Shown here piece after piece: positions 7,847 to 14,429 of a stretch of 14,997 bases of DNA. A model generated the notes under the pieces. That model saw only the letters and a program-made list of their open reading frames with translations, did no database searches and had not been told where the DNA came from. The position numbers and the translations under genes were made by a program. The DNA comes from Microcaldota archaeon (GTDB taxonomy: Archaea > Micrarchaeota > Micrarchaeia > Micrarchaeales > CABMGC01), in the NCBI GenBank assembly GCA_021791075.1, contig JAJYXH010000005.1, positions 1-14,997 on the forward strand. Direction: 5' to 3'. Position 1 is the first letter of the stretch; each line of letters opens with the position of its first letter.

Positions 7847-8269
7847 TTACTGGCCGCTAAACGGATCAAGCTTCTGTTTCAGCAGGTTCTTTCCGGCAGA
7901 AACAGTGGCTTTGGCAGTCTCTTCCATCCAAACCACTCAAATCGTTCGCACTTCTCGGGTTCCATTACCCGCAACTTTCCTGACCGTATCCAGCATATGA
8001 AGAACAGTGTTATCGAGTGCCTCTTCTCCTTCCTAAATATGTTGTTTGTGACCGCAAAGAAGTCCACCACTTTCACATTGAGACCGGTCTCCTCCCGCAC
8101 CTCCCTTATTACCGCGTGCTCAAACTCCTCGTTGAGCCCGAGCTTTCCTCCAGGAGGCGCCCATGTTCCTCCGCCGTGGGTTCCCCCTTCTCTTGCCTAG
8201 CAGAACCTTGTTGCCTTTTAGAATTAGCTCTGCAACTCCTATGAAAGGTTTCCCATCTGTCTTTCCCAT
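7847..8269 (-). pseudogene. Nudix hydrolase gene with two frameshifts
   Basis: Read across three frames, this gives a typical Nudix hydrolase of about 140 residues. Frame 1 runs from ATG 8267-8269 (MGKTDGKPFIGVAELILKGN to VLLGKRR). Frame 2 holds GTHGGGTWAPPGG and a perfect Nudix box GX5EX7REUXEEXGU (8080-8148, with REVREETGL), and continues to LPKPLFLP. Frame 3 ends KNLLKQKLDPFSGQ with TAA at 7847-7849. The first switch lies in a run of five C (8183-8187) and is explained by one extra base. The second lies near 7887-7896 and is explained by one missing base. An AGGTG Shine-Dalgarno 7 nt before the ATG remains. Nudix enzymes cleave nucleoside diphosphates linked to other groups; the substrate here is unknown. 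As written only fragments would be made, unless these are sequencing errors, which the homopolymer context allows. Confidence 0.82.
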
Positions 8270-8279
8270 GGTACCACAC

Positions 8280-8299
8280 CTGACCTACTGCCAGGTCAG
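8280..8299. repeat. Inverted repeat between gdhA stop and Nudix start
   Basis: CTGACCT-ACTGCC-AGGTCAG, perfect 7-bp arms with a 6-nt loop. It spans the gdhA stop codon and the 26-nt gap before the Nudix ATG on the minus strand. No T-run follows on that strand, so it does not look like a standard terminator. It could be an RNA hairpin that separates or couples translation, or a protein site. Confidence 0.45.
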
Positions 8300-9561
8300 T
8301 ACCATCCGCGCGCCTTCATTGCCTTTGCCACCCTGTCCACGGCGATGACGTATGCGGCTTCCCTCGGGGTTATCATTCTCCCTCCCTTCCTGTAGGTCTG
8401 CTGCATGGCTATGATGTCGTTGAACGATCTTGTTATTATCTTGTCGAGCTTGCTGTACACGTCGTCCTCCGTCCAGTAGAAGCCCTCCATGTCCTGCACC
8501 CACTCGAAGTATGAGACTATCACTCCGCCGGAGTTCACAAGGAAGTCAGGCATGTCAAGTATCTTGCGCTCGAACAGTATCTTGTCGGCCTCAGGCGTCA
8601 CTGGACCGTTGGCAAGCTCAAGCACCATGCCCGCCTTTATCCTGTCAGCATTCTCCTTTGTTATCTGGTTCTCTATCGCGGCAGGTATAAGTACGTCGCA
8701 ATCGAGCTCGAGGAGATCATCGTTACTCACCCTGCTCGCTCCCTTGTAGTTCTGCACGCTCCCGGTCTTCTCCTTTACCTCATTGAGCTTCTCGTAGTCG
8801 AGCCCCTTCGGGTCGTAGACTCCTCCCTGGGAGTCCGATATGGCGACGACCTTCGCACCCGCGAGCTTCGTTGCTATCTCGAACGCGAACTTCCCTGCAT
8901 TTCCGAATCCCTGTATTGCAACCTTTGCTCCCTTGAGCTTCATCTTCTGCAGCTTTGCAGCTTCCCTGAGAACGTACATTCCTCCCATTGCCGTCGAGTC
9001 GAACCTCCCCTCAGACCCGCCAAGCTCCACGGGCTTTCCCGTAATCACTCCGGGCGACTCATGGCCGACTATGGTCTCATACTCGTCCCTCATCCATCCC
9101 ATTATCTGCGGTGTCGTGTATACGTCAGGTGCAGGCACGTCTATCTTCGGGCCTATGAACTTGCTGATCGCCCTTATGTACCCTCTAGAGAGCGACTCTA
9201 TCTCCGCCGGTGTCATCTTCTTGGTATCGCATATAACTCCGCCCTTCGCGCCTCCGAACGGGATGTTTGCCAGTGAGCACTTCCATGTCATCCATGCCGA
9301 CAAGGCCTTCACCGTGTCGAGCGTCTCCTGCGGGTGGAACCTTATCCCTCCCTTGCCCGGTCCCCGCGCATCGTTGTAGAGAACCCTGAATCCGGTGAAG
9401 AGCCTGCTTCTTCCGTCCCTCATCTTTACAGGTACGTTTACCACTACGGTCCTCTGCGGCTCCCTCAGTATTTGGTGTGCCGCCTTGTCCAGTTTCATCA
9501 GCTCTGCCGCCGTGTCGAGCTGCTTCTGTGATATCTTGAACGGATCTAACTCTTCTGCCAT
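8296..9561 (-). CDS. gdhA: Glutamate dehydrogenase
   Basis: A 421-residue Glu/Leu/Phe/Val dehydrogenase, full length for hexameric archaeal GDH. It interconverts glutamate with 2-oxoglutarate and ammonia using NAD(P). The substrate-binding GGIRFHP (71-77), catalytic lysine K106 in PFGGAKGG (101-108) and catalytic D146 in DVPAPD (141-146) are all present. The Rossmann nucleotide-binding loop is QGFGNAG (217-223), followed by the strand end ISDSQGG. Near the C-terminus is NSGGVIVSYFEWVQ. Coenzyme choice cannot be decided by eye. The ATG (9559-9561) gives the usual N-terminus with a weak upstream GTGG. It follows an HTH regulator gene by 10 nt and is probably co-transcribed with it. Confidence 0.95.
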   Translation of the reverse strand: MAEELDPFKISQKQLDTAAELMKLDKAAHQILREPQRTVVVNVPVKMRDGRSRLFTGFRVLYNDARGPGKGGIRFHPQETLDTVKALSAWMTWKCSLANIPFGGAKGGVICDTKKMTPAEIESLSRGYIRAISKFIGPKIDVPAPDVYTTPQIMGWMRDEYETIVGHESPGVITGKPVELGGSEGRFDSTAMGGMYVLREAAKLQKMKLKGAKVAIQGFGNAGKFAFEIATKLAGAKVVAISDSQGGVYDPKGLDYEKLNEVKEKTGSVQNYKGASRVSNDDLLELDCDVLIPAAIENQITKENADRIKAGMVLELANGPVTPEADKILFERKILDMPDFLVNSGGVIVSYFEWVQDMEGFYWTEDDVYSKLDKIITRSFNDIIAMQQTYRKGGRMITPREAAYVIAVDRVAKAMKARGWY

Positions 9562-9571
9562 AAAACCACGA

Positions 9572-9877
9572 TCATAAAGCTATGCTCTCCTCGCAGAACC
9601 TCTCTATCCTCTCGTTTACCTCGTCTGCGCTCTTGCTCTTGAGGACCGTCTCCACAAAATGGGTCTCTTCCGCATGCCTTGCAATCCCCTCCTTCAGCCT
9701 TGCAACCTGCTCCGAGTACCTCATGTTCATGTACTTGCTTACCGCAACCTGGGCGATTCCGAGCCTCCTCGCTATGTCCTGCTGCTTGTACCCGTACCTC
9801 CTGCTCATCACATCTGCAAGGTAGGCCCTGACCGCTGGTACCATCTCCCGTGTTATTTTCCTGCACTCCGGATCCAT
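9572..9877 (-). CDS. XRE-type helix-turn-helix transcriptional regulator (COG2522-like)
   Basis: A 101-residue protein. After MVPAVRAYLADVMSRRYG comes a clear helix-turn-helix, YKQQDIARRLGIAQVAVSKYMNM (about 30-52), and then a helical tail. The layout resembles the archaeal family of predicted regulators with an XRE-like HTH (COG2522), whose N-terminal region also reads -VVPAIRA-LA--L---YGLSQ--IA--LGI-Q-AVS-Y. The start ATG (9875-9877) sits 24-26 nt from a TATA box, consistent with a leaderless message. The gene heads a unit with gdhA, and its upstream region, shared with the H+-ATPase gene, holds three copies of GGGACTCTG. Autoregulation and control of gdhA or the ATPase are inferred from position only. 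Confidence 0.85.
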   Translation of the reverse strand: MDPECRKITREMVPAVRAYLADVMSRRYGYKQQDIARRLGIAQVAVSKYMNMRYSEQVARLKEGIARHAEETHFVETVLKSKSADEVNERIERFCEESIAL

Positions 9878-9897
9878 GATTGTATTTGCAGCCTAAG

Positions 9898-9906
9898 ATA
9901 TTTATT
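9898..9906 (-). promoter_or_regulatory. TATA box of the regulator-gdhA unit
   Basis: On the minus strand this reads AATAAATAT. Its centre is about 25 nt before the regulator ATG, the spacing expected when transcription starts at the initiation codon itself. Confidence 0.55.
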
Positions 9907-9918
9907 TGTGCCTCTTTT

Positions 9919-9952
9919 GGGACTCTGCCCTTTTGGGACTCTGGGGACTCTG
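9919..9952. repeat. Three direct copies of GGGACTCTG
   Basis: Copies at 9919-9927, 9935-9943 and 9944-9952, spaced 16 and then 9 bases start to start. The first two share a preceding CTTTT (9914-9927 and 9930-9943 are identical 14-mers). The cluster lies between the two outward-facing TATA boxes of the regulator-gdhA unit and the H+-ATPase gene, upstream of both. It is a candidate operator or activator array. Confidence 0.7.
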
Positions 9953-9964
9953 TATAGCAACGTA

Positions 9965-9973
9965 TTTTTATAT
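9965..9973 (+). promoter_or_regulatory. TATA box of the H+-ATPase gene
   Basis: TTTTTATAT is centred about 26 nt before the ATG at 9995. That spacing predicts a leaderless message starting at this ATG and argues against the earlier ATG at 9986, which would lie upstream of the expected transcription start. Confidence 0.55.
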
Positions 9974-9994
9974 GCAATGTGAGCAATGAGATCG

Positions 9995-12388
9995 ATGAGA
10001 GGGAAAGATCCCGGGCCAAGGACGGTTGAGAACGCCTTCCTGGATCTGAAATCGGGAAGGGAGGGGCTGAGCAGTGGCGATGCTGAACAGCGCCTCGAGA
10101 AGTTTGGATACAACCAGATACCCGAGAAGAGGGAGAACTACCTGCTCCTCTTTGTCAGGAAGTTCTACGGCCCTGTGCAGCTTCTTCTCTGGATCGTCAT
10201 ACTGCTCTCTTATCTCCTTGGCCATATTGCCGACTTCTACATCATCACTGCCCTTCTCGTCTTCAACGCCATTGTCGGATTCGTTGAGGAGTACAGGGCT
10301 GACAACTCCGTAAGGGCGCTGAAGAGCATGCTCACCTCAAGGGCAAAGGTCCTGAGGGACAGGCACTGGACGCAGGTCAGTGCCGAGACTCTTGTTCCTG
10401 GTGACGTGATCAGGATAAGGATTGGAGACATCGTCCCTGCAGACGCCATGATAATTGAGAGCGACCTGCTCGAGATAGACGAGGCCATTATCACTGGCGA
10501 ATCAATGCCAGTAGAGAAAGAGGTCGGAAGCCAGGTATACCAGGCTACGGTTGTGAAGCGCGGTGAGGCGACCTGCATAGTCAATGCTACCGGAACCAGG
10601 ACGAGGTACGGCAAGACCGCAGAGCTTGTCAAATCCGCGAAGCCCAGATCTCATCTCGAAGACGTGATAATGGGGTTCGTCAAGTACCTTGTCGCAGGAG
10701 ACGCAGCCGTGGTGCTGATAATGTTCCTATACGGCTTCTTCAGGCTGCATCTGAGCCTCGGCGTGATGGTCCCCTTCCTTCTGGTCATCGTCATAGCATC
10801 TGTCCCGGTGGCGCTCTCAGCCGCATTCACAGTCGCAATGGCGCTCGGAACCGAGAAGCTCGCAAAGCGGTCCATACTTGTAACCAGGCTCGAGGCCATA
10901 GAGAATACGGCCACAATGGGCGTGCTCTGCGTTGACAAGACGGGGACAATAACCCAGAACAGGATCACGGTGAAGAATGTCGTGGCCCTGCGTGGAAGCA
11001 CCGAGCTGGTCCTTAAGCACGCGGCCGAGGCGTCAAGGAAGGAGGACAACGACCCCATAGATGACGCGGTGCTGTACTACTCCAATAGCCACGGGATAAG
11101 GCAGGGCAAGCAACTCGAGTTCGAGCCGTTCGATCCGTCAACCAAGCGTACCTATGCCGCGATAGAGGACAGGGAGACTTATGAGGTCACGAAGGGCGCC
11201 GTGCTAACGCTCCTCAAGCTGGCTCGTCCGAGCCGTAGGGACGCGAAGGTAATAAACGAGGACGTCGCCTCATTTGCCAAGAGGGGCTTCAGGACCATAG
11301 CAGTTGCAATCCGTCATAGGAGAGGGAGATGGCTGATAATCGGTCTTATAGCACTCTATGATGCTCCGCGCCACGATGCTAGCTCTCTGATCCAGGAGAT
11401 GCAGGATCTCGGGATCTCGGTAAAGATGCTTACAGGAGACAACGTGGCCGTTGCCGATCAGATCTCAAGGGAGGTGGGCATAGGCGGCAACATAATAAGC
11501 ATGGACAAGGCGCTCCCTGGCGAACGCGACCTTGAGAACGAGATAATAAGATCTGACGGCTTTGCAAACATCTATCCTGAGGACAAATACACGATTGTCA
11601 ACGCGCTTCAGAAGAGGAACATGATCGTGGGCATGACCGGCGACGGTGTAAACGACGCTCCGGCGCTCAGGCAGGCTGACGTAGGGATAGCGGTATCCAA
11701 TGCTACCGACGTGGCCAAGAGTGCCGCTGCGCTGGTGCTGACAAAGAACGGCCTGGAGGTGATAGTCGACGCGGTGAAGGAGAGCAGGAAGATCTTCGAG
11801 CGCATGGCAACGTACACCATGGTAAAGGTCGCAAAGGTCTTCCAGATCGTCGGGTTTGTAGGCATCACATTCATTGCGTTCAACTTCATACCCATAACGC
11901 CCCTGCTCCTGATACTCCTGATATTCACTAATGACATCGTGAACATCTCGATCTCAACGGACAATACCGGATACTCTGGCAAGCCCGACGTCTGGAACAT
12001 AAGATCAATGGTCTACGTCTCGGGGATCATGGGAGTTGCCCTAATGCTCGAGGCACTTCTATTCATTCCAATCGGCTTAGGTGTGTTCGGCCTCTCCGTT
12101 GCGGGATTCCAGACCCTGATCTTCCTCATGCTGAATGTAACTGACCAGATGACAGTATTAAACTTTCGGGAGCGTCGGTTCTTCTGGAAGTCGCGGCCGA
12201 GTACCGCCTTGATCGTCTCCTCGCTGATCGGTATATCCGTAGGGATAATAATCTCCTATTACGGTATCGTCGTGCAGGGAATAGGCACCGCCCCGATACT
12301 TCTTACGCTGGCGCTTGCCGTGATATTCCTGTTTGTGAATGACGCGATAAAAATCGCCGCCCTAAGGCATTTCAAGATCGGAAGCTAG
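9995..12388 (+). CDS. Plasma-membrane type (P3A) H+-transporting P-type ATPase
   Basis: A 797-residue P-type ATPase that pumps protons out of the cell using ATP. The N-terminus fits the cation-ATPase domain (SGDAEQRLEKFGYNQI). Two membrane helices follow, then the actuator motif TGES (167-170), helices 3-4 with PVALSAAFTVAMALGT, the phosphorylation site DKTGTIT (D314), the ATP-binding domain, TGDN and the hinge TGDGVNDAP (548-556). Six C-terminal membrane segments complete the fold. Length and motifs resemble fungal/plant Pma proteins and archaeal P3A pumps, lacking the long eukaryotic regulatory tail. The usual DPPR motif reads DAPR here. The M6 region reads FTNDIVNISIS, with an acidic residue where P3A pumps carry one. 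An in-frame ATG at 9986 would add three residues. The gene is divergent from the regulator-gdhA unit across the repeat cluster. Confidence 0.92.
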   Translation: MRGKDPGPRTVENAFLDLKSGREGLSSGDAEQRLEKFGYNQIPEKRENYLLLFVRKFYGPVQLLLWIVILLSYLLGHIADFYIITALLVFNAIVGFVEEYRADNSVRALKSMLTSRAKVLRDRHWTQVSAETLVPGDVIRIRIGDIVPADAMIIESDLLEIDEAIITGESMPVEKEVGSQVYQATVVKRGEATCIVNATGTRTRYGKTAELVKSAKPRSHLEDVIMGFVKYLVAGDAAVVLIMFLYGFFRLHLSLGVMVPFLLVIVIASVPVALSAAFTVAMALGTEKLAKRSILVTRLEAIENTATMGVLCVDKTGTITQNRITVKNVVALRGSTELVLKHAAEASRKEDNDPIDDAVLYYSNSHGIRQGKQLEFEPFDPSTKRTYAAIEDRETYEVTKGAVLTLLKLARPSRRDAKVINEDVASFAKRGFRTIAVAIRHRRGRWLIIGLIALYDAPRHDASSLIQEMQDLGISVKMLTGDNVAVADQISREVGIGGNIISMDKALPGERDLENEIIRSDGFANIYPEDKYTIVNALQKRNMIVGMTGDGVNDAPALRQADVGIAVSNATDVAKSAAALVLTKNGLEVIVDAVKESRKIFERMATYTMVKVAKVFQIVGFVGITFIAFNFIPITPLLLILLIFTNDIVNISISTDNTGYSGKPDVWNIRSMVYVSGIMGVALMLEALLFIPIGLGVFGLSVAGFQTLIFLMLNVTDQMTVLNFRERRFFWKSRPSTALIVSSLIGISVGIIISYYGIVVQGIGTAPILLTLALAVIFLFVNDAIKIAALRHFKIGS

Positions 12389-12415
12389 ATCTGCCTCGTC
12401 ATGCCAGCCCAGATG

Positions 12416-12426
12416 GATATATATAC
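12416..12426 (+). promoter_or_regulatory. TATA box before S26e gene
   Basis: GATATATATAC would place transcription start near 12447 and give a leader of about 20 nt containing GGTG 7 nt before the ATG at 12468. Read from motif and spacing. Confidence 0.5.
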
Positions 12427-12467
12427 TGATATGTATCATATTGAATTCAGACCAAACGGTGTAATTG

Positions 12468-12707
12468 ATGAGAGGACGAGAACCGCCGGTGCATTGCGAC
12501 AACTGCGGCAGGATGGTGCCAAGGAACAAGGCAGTCACTGAAGAGAAGAGGATAAATCTTGGAACAGAGGCAAACGAGGGAAACATAAGATTCTTCACTT
12601 CACGCAAGGTATACTATTGCATAAGCTGCGCAAAGCACAGGGGAATATTCGAGAAGAAGAAGAGGCAGGCACAGAGGGCCGCGGCAAGGAACCTGTCAGG
12701 ATATTGA
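12468..12707 (+). CDS. rps26e: Small-subunit ribosomal protein S26e
   Basis: A 79-residue zinc-binding ribosomal protein of the 30S subunit. The core HCDNCGRMVPRNKAV (9-23) with CxxC, and the second pair in VYYCISCAKHRGIF, match eukaryotic/crenarchaeal S26e (C-NCG--VPK-KA ... YCVSCA-H-). A basic C-terminal tail (EKKKRQAQRAAARN) suits rRNA contact. In eukaryotes eS26 lies near the mRNA exit channel. The ATG at 12468 is preceded by GGTG and by an in-frame TTG that I take as non-initiating. The next open frame starts at or just after its stop, so the downstream zinc-finger membrane protein is probably on the same message. Confidence 0.87.
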   Translation: MRGREPPVHCDNCGRMVPRNKAVTEEKRINLGTEANEGNIRFFTSRKVYYCISCAKHRGIFEKKKRQAQRAAARNLSGY

Positions 12708-12766
12708 TAGGGGTTGAGTTATTGGCACCAGACTCTGAGGATCTCTTAATATTCAAGAGACGCGGA

Positions 12767-13609
12767 ATGAGTTCTGTCGGCACTCAGAATCTGGCAAACG
12801 CAAAGAAGCGGGAGATGCTTTCACCACCAGAGAGTGAGCTAGAGCTTCCGGCTCCTCAAAAGGAGCAGCCAAAGCAGGCCCAGCGCGAGCAGGCCGCACC
12901 AGCCCAAAGGATTGCTCCCACGCCCCCTGTTGAAGAGCAGGTAGGTGTCGCAACTGGCCAGGAGGCAGCAACTCCAATTGCTCAGAATGCTGACGTTCAG
13001 GGCATGAAGTGCGTCACCCATCCATGGCGTCCTGCTTACGCCCAATGTGACTACTGCAAGAGGCCTTTCTGCTATGCCGACCTTGTCAAGTACGGGCAGG
13101 ACTTATACTGCCTTGAGGACATCGACAATGTCTCAGCAGGCACTGGCGTTCCTGTCTATGGCAACGTTTCATTCAGCCACCTTGCCGGAGCGATCCTGAT
13201 AATAGGTGCATTCGTTCTTGCCTACTTCATCTATCCTACAGCGATCTTCTTCCTAAACACCATCTCGGCCAAAGGGTTCTCATACTTCATCAACACATTC
13301 ATCTCGACCTACACCTATCAGGCGATAAACCTGAGCATCATGTTCTTCAGCTTTGTCTTCGGCCTTCTTCTCATTGCGAAGCCGCGGCTCGGTTTCTATC
13401 CCGGCCTGATGCTCGGCGTACTTGCACTGATAGCGCTGAGCTACCAGTACTTCAACACGAGCACCGACTACTTCCTCCTAGCCACAGCCGTAGAGCTTGC
13501 GGGACTCGCATCCCTCATGTACAGCAGGATGAGCGCCTCCACGATGACGGTAACGGAGCAGGAGGTCAAGCCCAACGACATCAACTGGCCAAGGCCGGAA
13601 GTGTTCTAG
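12767..13609 (+). CDS. B-box-like zinc-finger protein with four membrane segments
   Basis: With the ATG at 12767 the protein is 280 residues. Residues 1-79 are a low-complexity Pro/Glu/Gln/Ala-rich stretch without predicted fold. Residues 82-115 form a B-box-like zinc finger: C82 and H85, then CDYC (94-97), C102, D105 and C115, preceded by the typical HP-RPA. Four hydrophobic segments follow (about 138-163, 186-206, 212-231, 238-256), and then a short polar tail. This looks like a membrane protein with its zinc finger and linker on one face, probably cytoplasmic. Similar finger-plus-membrane proteins are seen in archaea without known function. The start is uncertain: the frame is open back into S26e, and TTG at 12704 (overlapping the S26e stop) or 12722 could start a longer form. 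It ends convergent with the next minus gene, both stops sharing CTAG. Confidence 0.7.
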   Translation: MSSVGTQNLANAKKREMLSPPESELELPAPQKEQPKQAQREQAAPAQRIAPTPPVEEQVGVATGQEAATPIAQNADVQGMKCVTHPWRPAYAQCDYCKRPFCYADLVKYGQDLYCLEDIDNVSAGTGVPVYGNVSFSHLAGAILIIGAFVLAYFIYPTAIFFLNTISAKGFSYFINTFISTYTYQAINLSIMFFSFVFGLLLIAKPRLGFYPGLMLGVLALIALSYQYFNTSTDYFLLATAVELAGLASLMYSRMSASTMTVTEQEVKPNDINWPRPEVF

Positions 13610-13833
13610 TTGCTGCGCCTTTCTGTACACAGTATGTTCCTAATATCACTCAATACCTCGTCCACGCTTACCCTCATCCTGTATGCATAGCGCCGATCCA
13701 TCTCTGGGACGCTTAGCAGCTTCCGTTTTATCAGTACCGACTCGTCTTCAAGCTCCCTTACTCTATCCTGCGGATCTCTGTCCAACCGCCTCAGCGCCGC
13801 TATTCGATCCAAAGTTCCTACTCCTCTCTGCAC
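13606..13833 (-). CDS. Hypothetical small charged protein
   Basis: An open frame of 75 residues starting at GTG 13831-13833, with GGGAG 5 nt upstream, a good Shine-Dalgarno sequence. It is rich in Arg, Asp, Glu and Leu (RELEDESVLIKRKLL, MRVSVDEVLSDIRNIL) and probably mostly helical, with no membrane segment or cysteine motif. I do not recognise a family. It lies 33 nt after the RAM-like gene on the same strand and may be co-transcribed with it. Its TAG overlaps the TAG of the convergent zinc-finger gene. No competing reading on the other strand looks more protein-like, so I take it as a probable gene. Confidence 0.5.
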   Translation of the reverse strand: MQRGVGTLDRIAALRRLDRDPQDRVRELEDESVLIKRKLLSVPEMDRRYAYRMRVSVDEVLSDIRNILCTERRSN

Positions 13834-13866
13834 TTGTCTCCCAATATTCTAACCAAAATCAACTTC

Positions 13867-14103
13867 TCACGTACCTGCAATGGCATACGGCCCTCTTCGA
13901 GCTGCCTCCGACAGCCTTGCAATCTCCCGTACCACCTCTTTCTCGCCGTCCTTTACGTCGTTGGCCTTGACTACGAATCCATAATCTCCCTCAGTGATAG
14001 CCACCTCCCTGACCTTCCTTATCCCCATCAACCGTGCCGCTGCCTTGTGCAGATTCCCGTTCCTGCCCGGCTTCACAAAGAAGTAGTGATAGCCACGGTT
14101 CAC
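13867..14103 (-). CDS. Stand-alone Lrp/AsnC ligand-binding (RAM)-like domain protein
   Basis: A 78-residue protein without a DNA-binding part. The pattern is a strand (YHYFFVKPGRN), a helix (LHKAAARLMGI), then RKVREVAITEGDYGFVVKAND and a helix (EKEVVREIARLS). This follows the beta-alpha-beta-beta-alpha order of the RAM domain of Lrp/AsnC regulators, including the V-EV---TG-YD--V-V core. Stand-alone RAM proteins occur in archaea and bind small molecules such as amino acids; the ligand here is unknown. The start is odd. GTG at 14101-14103 is the only in-frame start, but AGGAG is spaced for an out-of-frame ATG at 14107-14109. Removing one G would join that ATG to this frame (MKVNRGYHYFF), so the start may be slightly damaged or misread. 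Confidence 0.55.
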   Translation of the reverse strand: MNRGYHYFFVKPGRNGNLHKAAARLMGIRKVREVAITEGDYGFVVKANDVKDGEKEVVREIARLSEAARRGPYAIAGT

Positions 14104-14169
14104 CTTTCATATATTGCTCCTATTCACTCTCTCCACCCCGTATAGACTCTCTTGAAAGTATGAAAAAGA

Positions 14170-14292
14170 TCAGTCAGCGTATACTATTCTCCACGACTTG
14201 TATCCGTCAGGCACCATCTTCACCGGCCTGTCCGCGTTTGGGTCAACATAGGGCTTCTCCCTTGCACTGAAGATCCTTCCTATTATGCTCAC
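14170..14292 (-). CDS. Possible very small protein, 40 residues
   Basis: An open frame from GTG (14290-14292) to TGA (14170-14172). It reads VSIIGRIFSAREKPYVDPNA and continues with DRPVKMVPDGYKSWRIVYAD. Amino-acid composition and codon choice look protein-like, with balanced charged and aromatic residues and no rare-codon clusters. A TTAAA-like sequence about 28 nt upstream could allow a leaderless start, and the frame stays open upstream without a better start. I do not recognise the family. It could still be a chance frame; its order beside two other small minus-strand genes makes a gene somewhat more likely. Confidence 0.4.
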   Translation of the reverse strand: MSIIGRIFSAREKPYVDPNADRPVKMVPDGYKSWRIVYAD

Positions 14293-14405
14293 ATATACCA
14301 CCAGACATGAAATGCCGTTTAAGCAGAAAAGGGGGAAGGAGGGGACCGAATCTGACGGCCAGAGATGTGGGTTAGTTGGGGGTTCGGTCTAGCCATAGAA
14401 AAAGA

Positions 14406-14429
14406 AACAATGCGGGTTGTGCAATTGTT
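14406..14429 (-). terminator. Hairpin followed by T-rich run on the minus strand
   Basis: On the minus strand the stem AACAATTGC/GCATTGTT (one bulged T) closes a 7-nt loop and is followed directly by TCTTTTTCT. That is a terminator-like arrangement. No minus-strand gene precedes it in the window, so it could end a short noncoding transcript starting near the AT-rich block, or simply be a hairpin on the plus strand. Confidence 0.3.

Noticed and set aside
8840..9379. Long plus-strand frame opposite gdhA
   Set aside because: It is the antisense reading of a highly conserved GDH gene and has shadow-like composition without known motifs.
9919..9952. CRISPR-like or plasmid iteron array
   Set aside because: There are only three 9-bp units with irregular short spacing and no spacers; position between promoters fits a regulatory site better.
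14325..14395. Possible tRNA (GGGGGTTCGGTC followed by TAGCCA)
   Set aside because: The T-arm does not pair, no acceptor stem or anticodon arm can be drawn, and only a single 7-bp inverted repeat remains.
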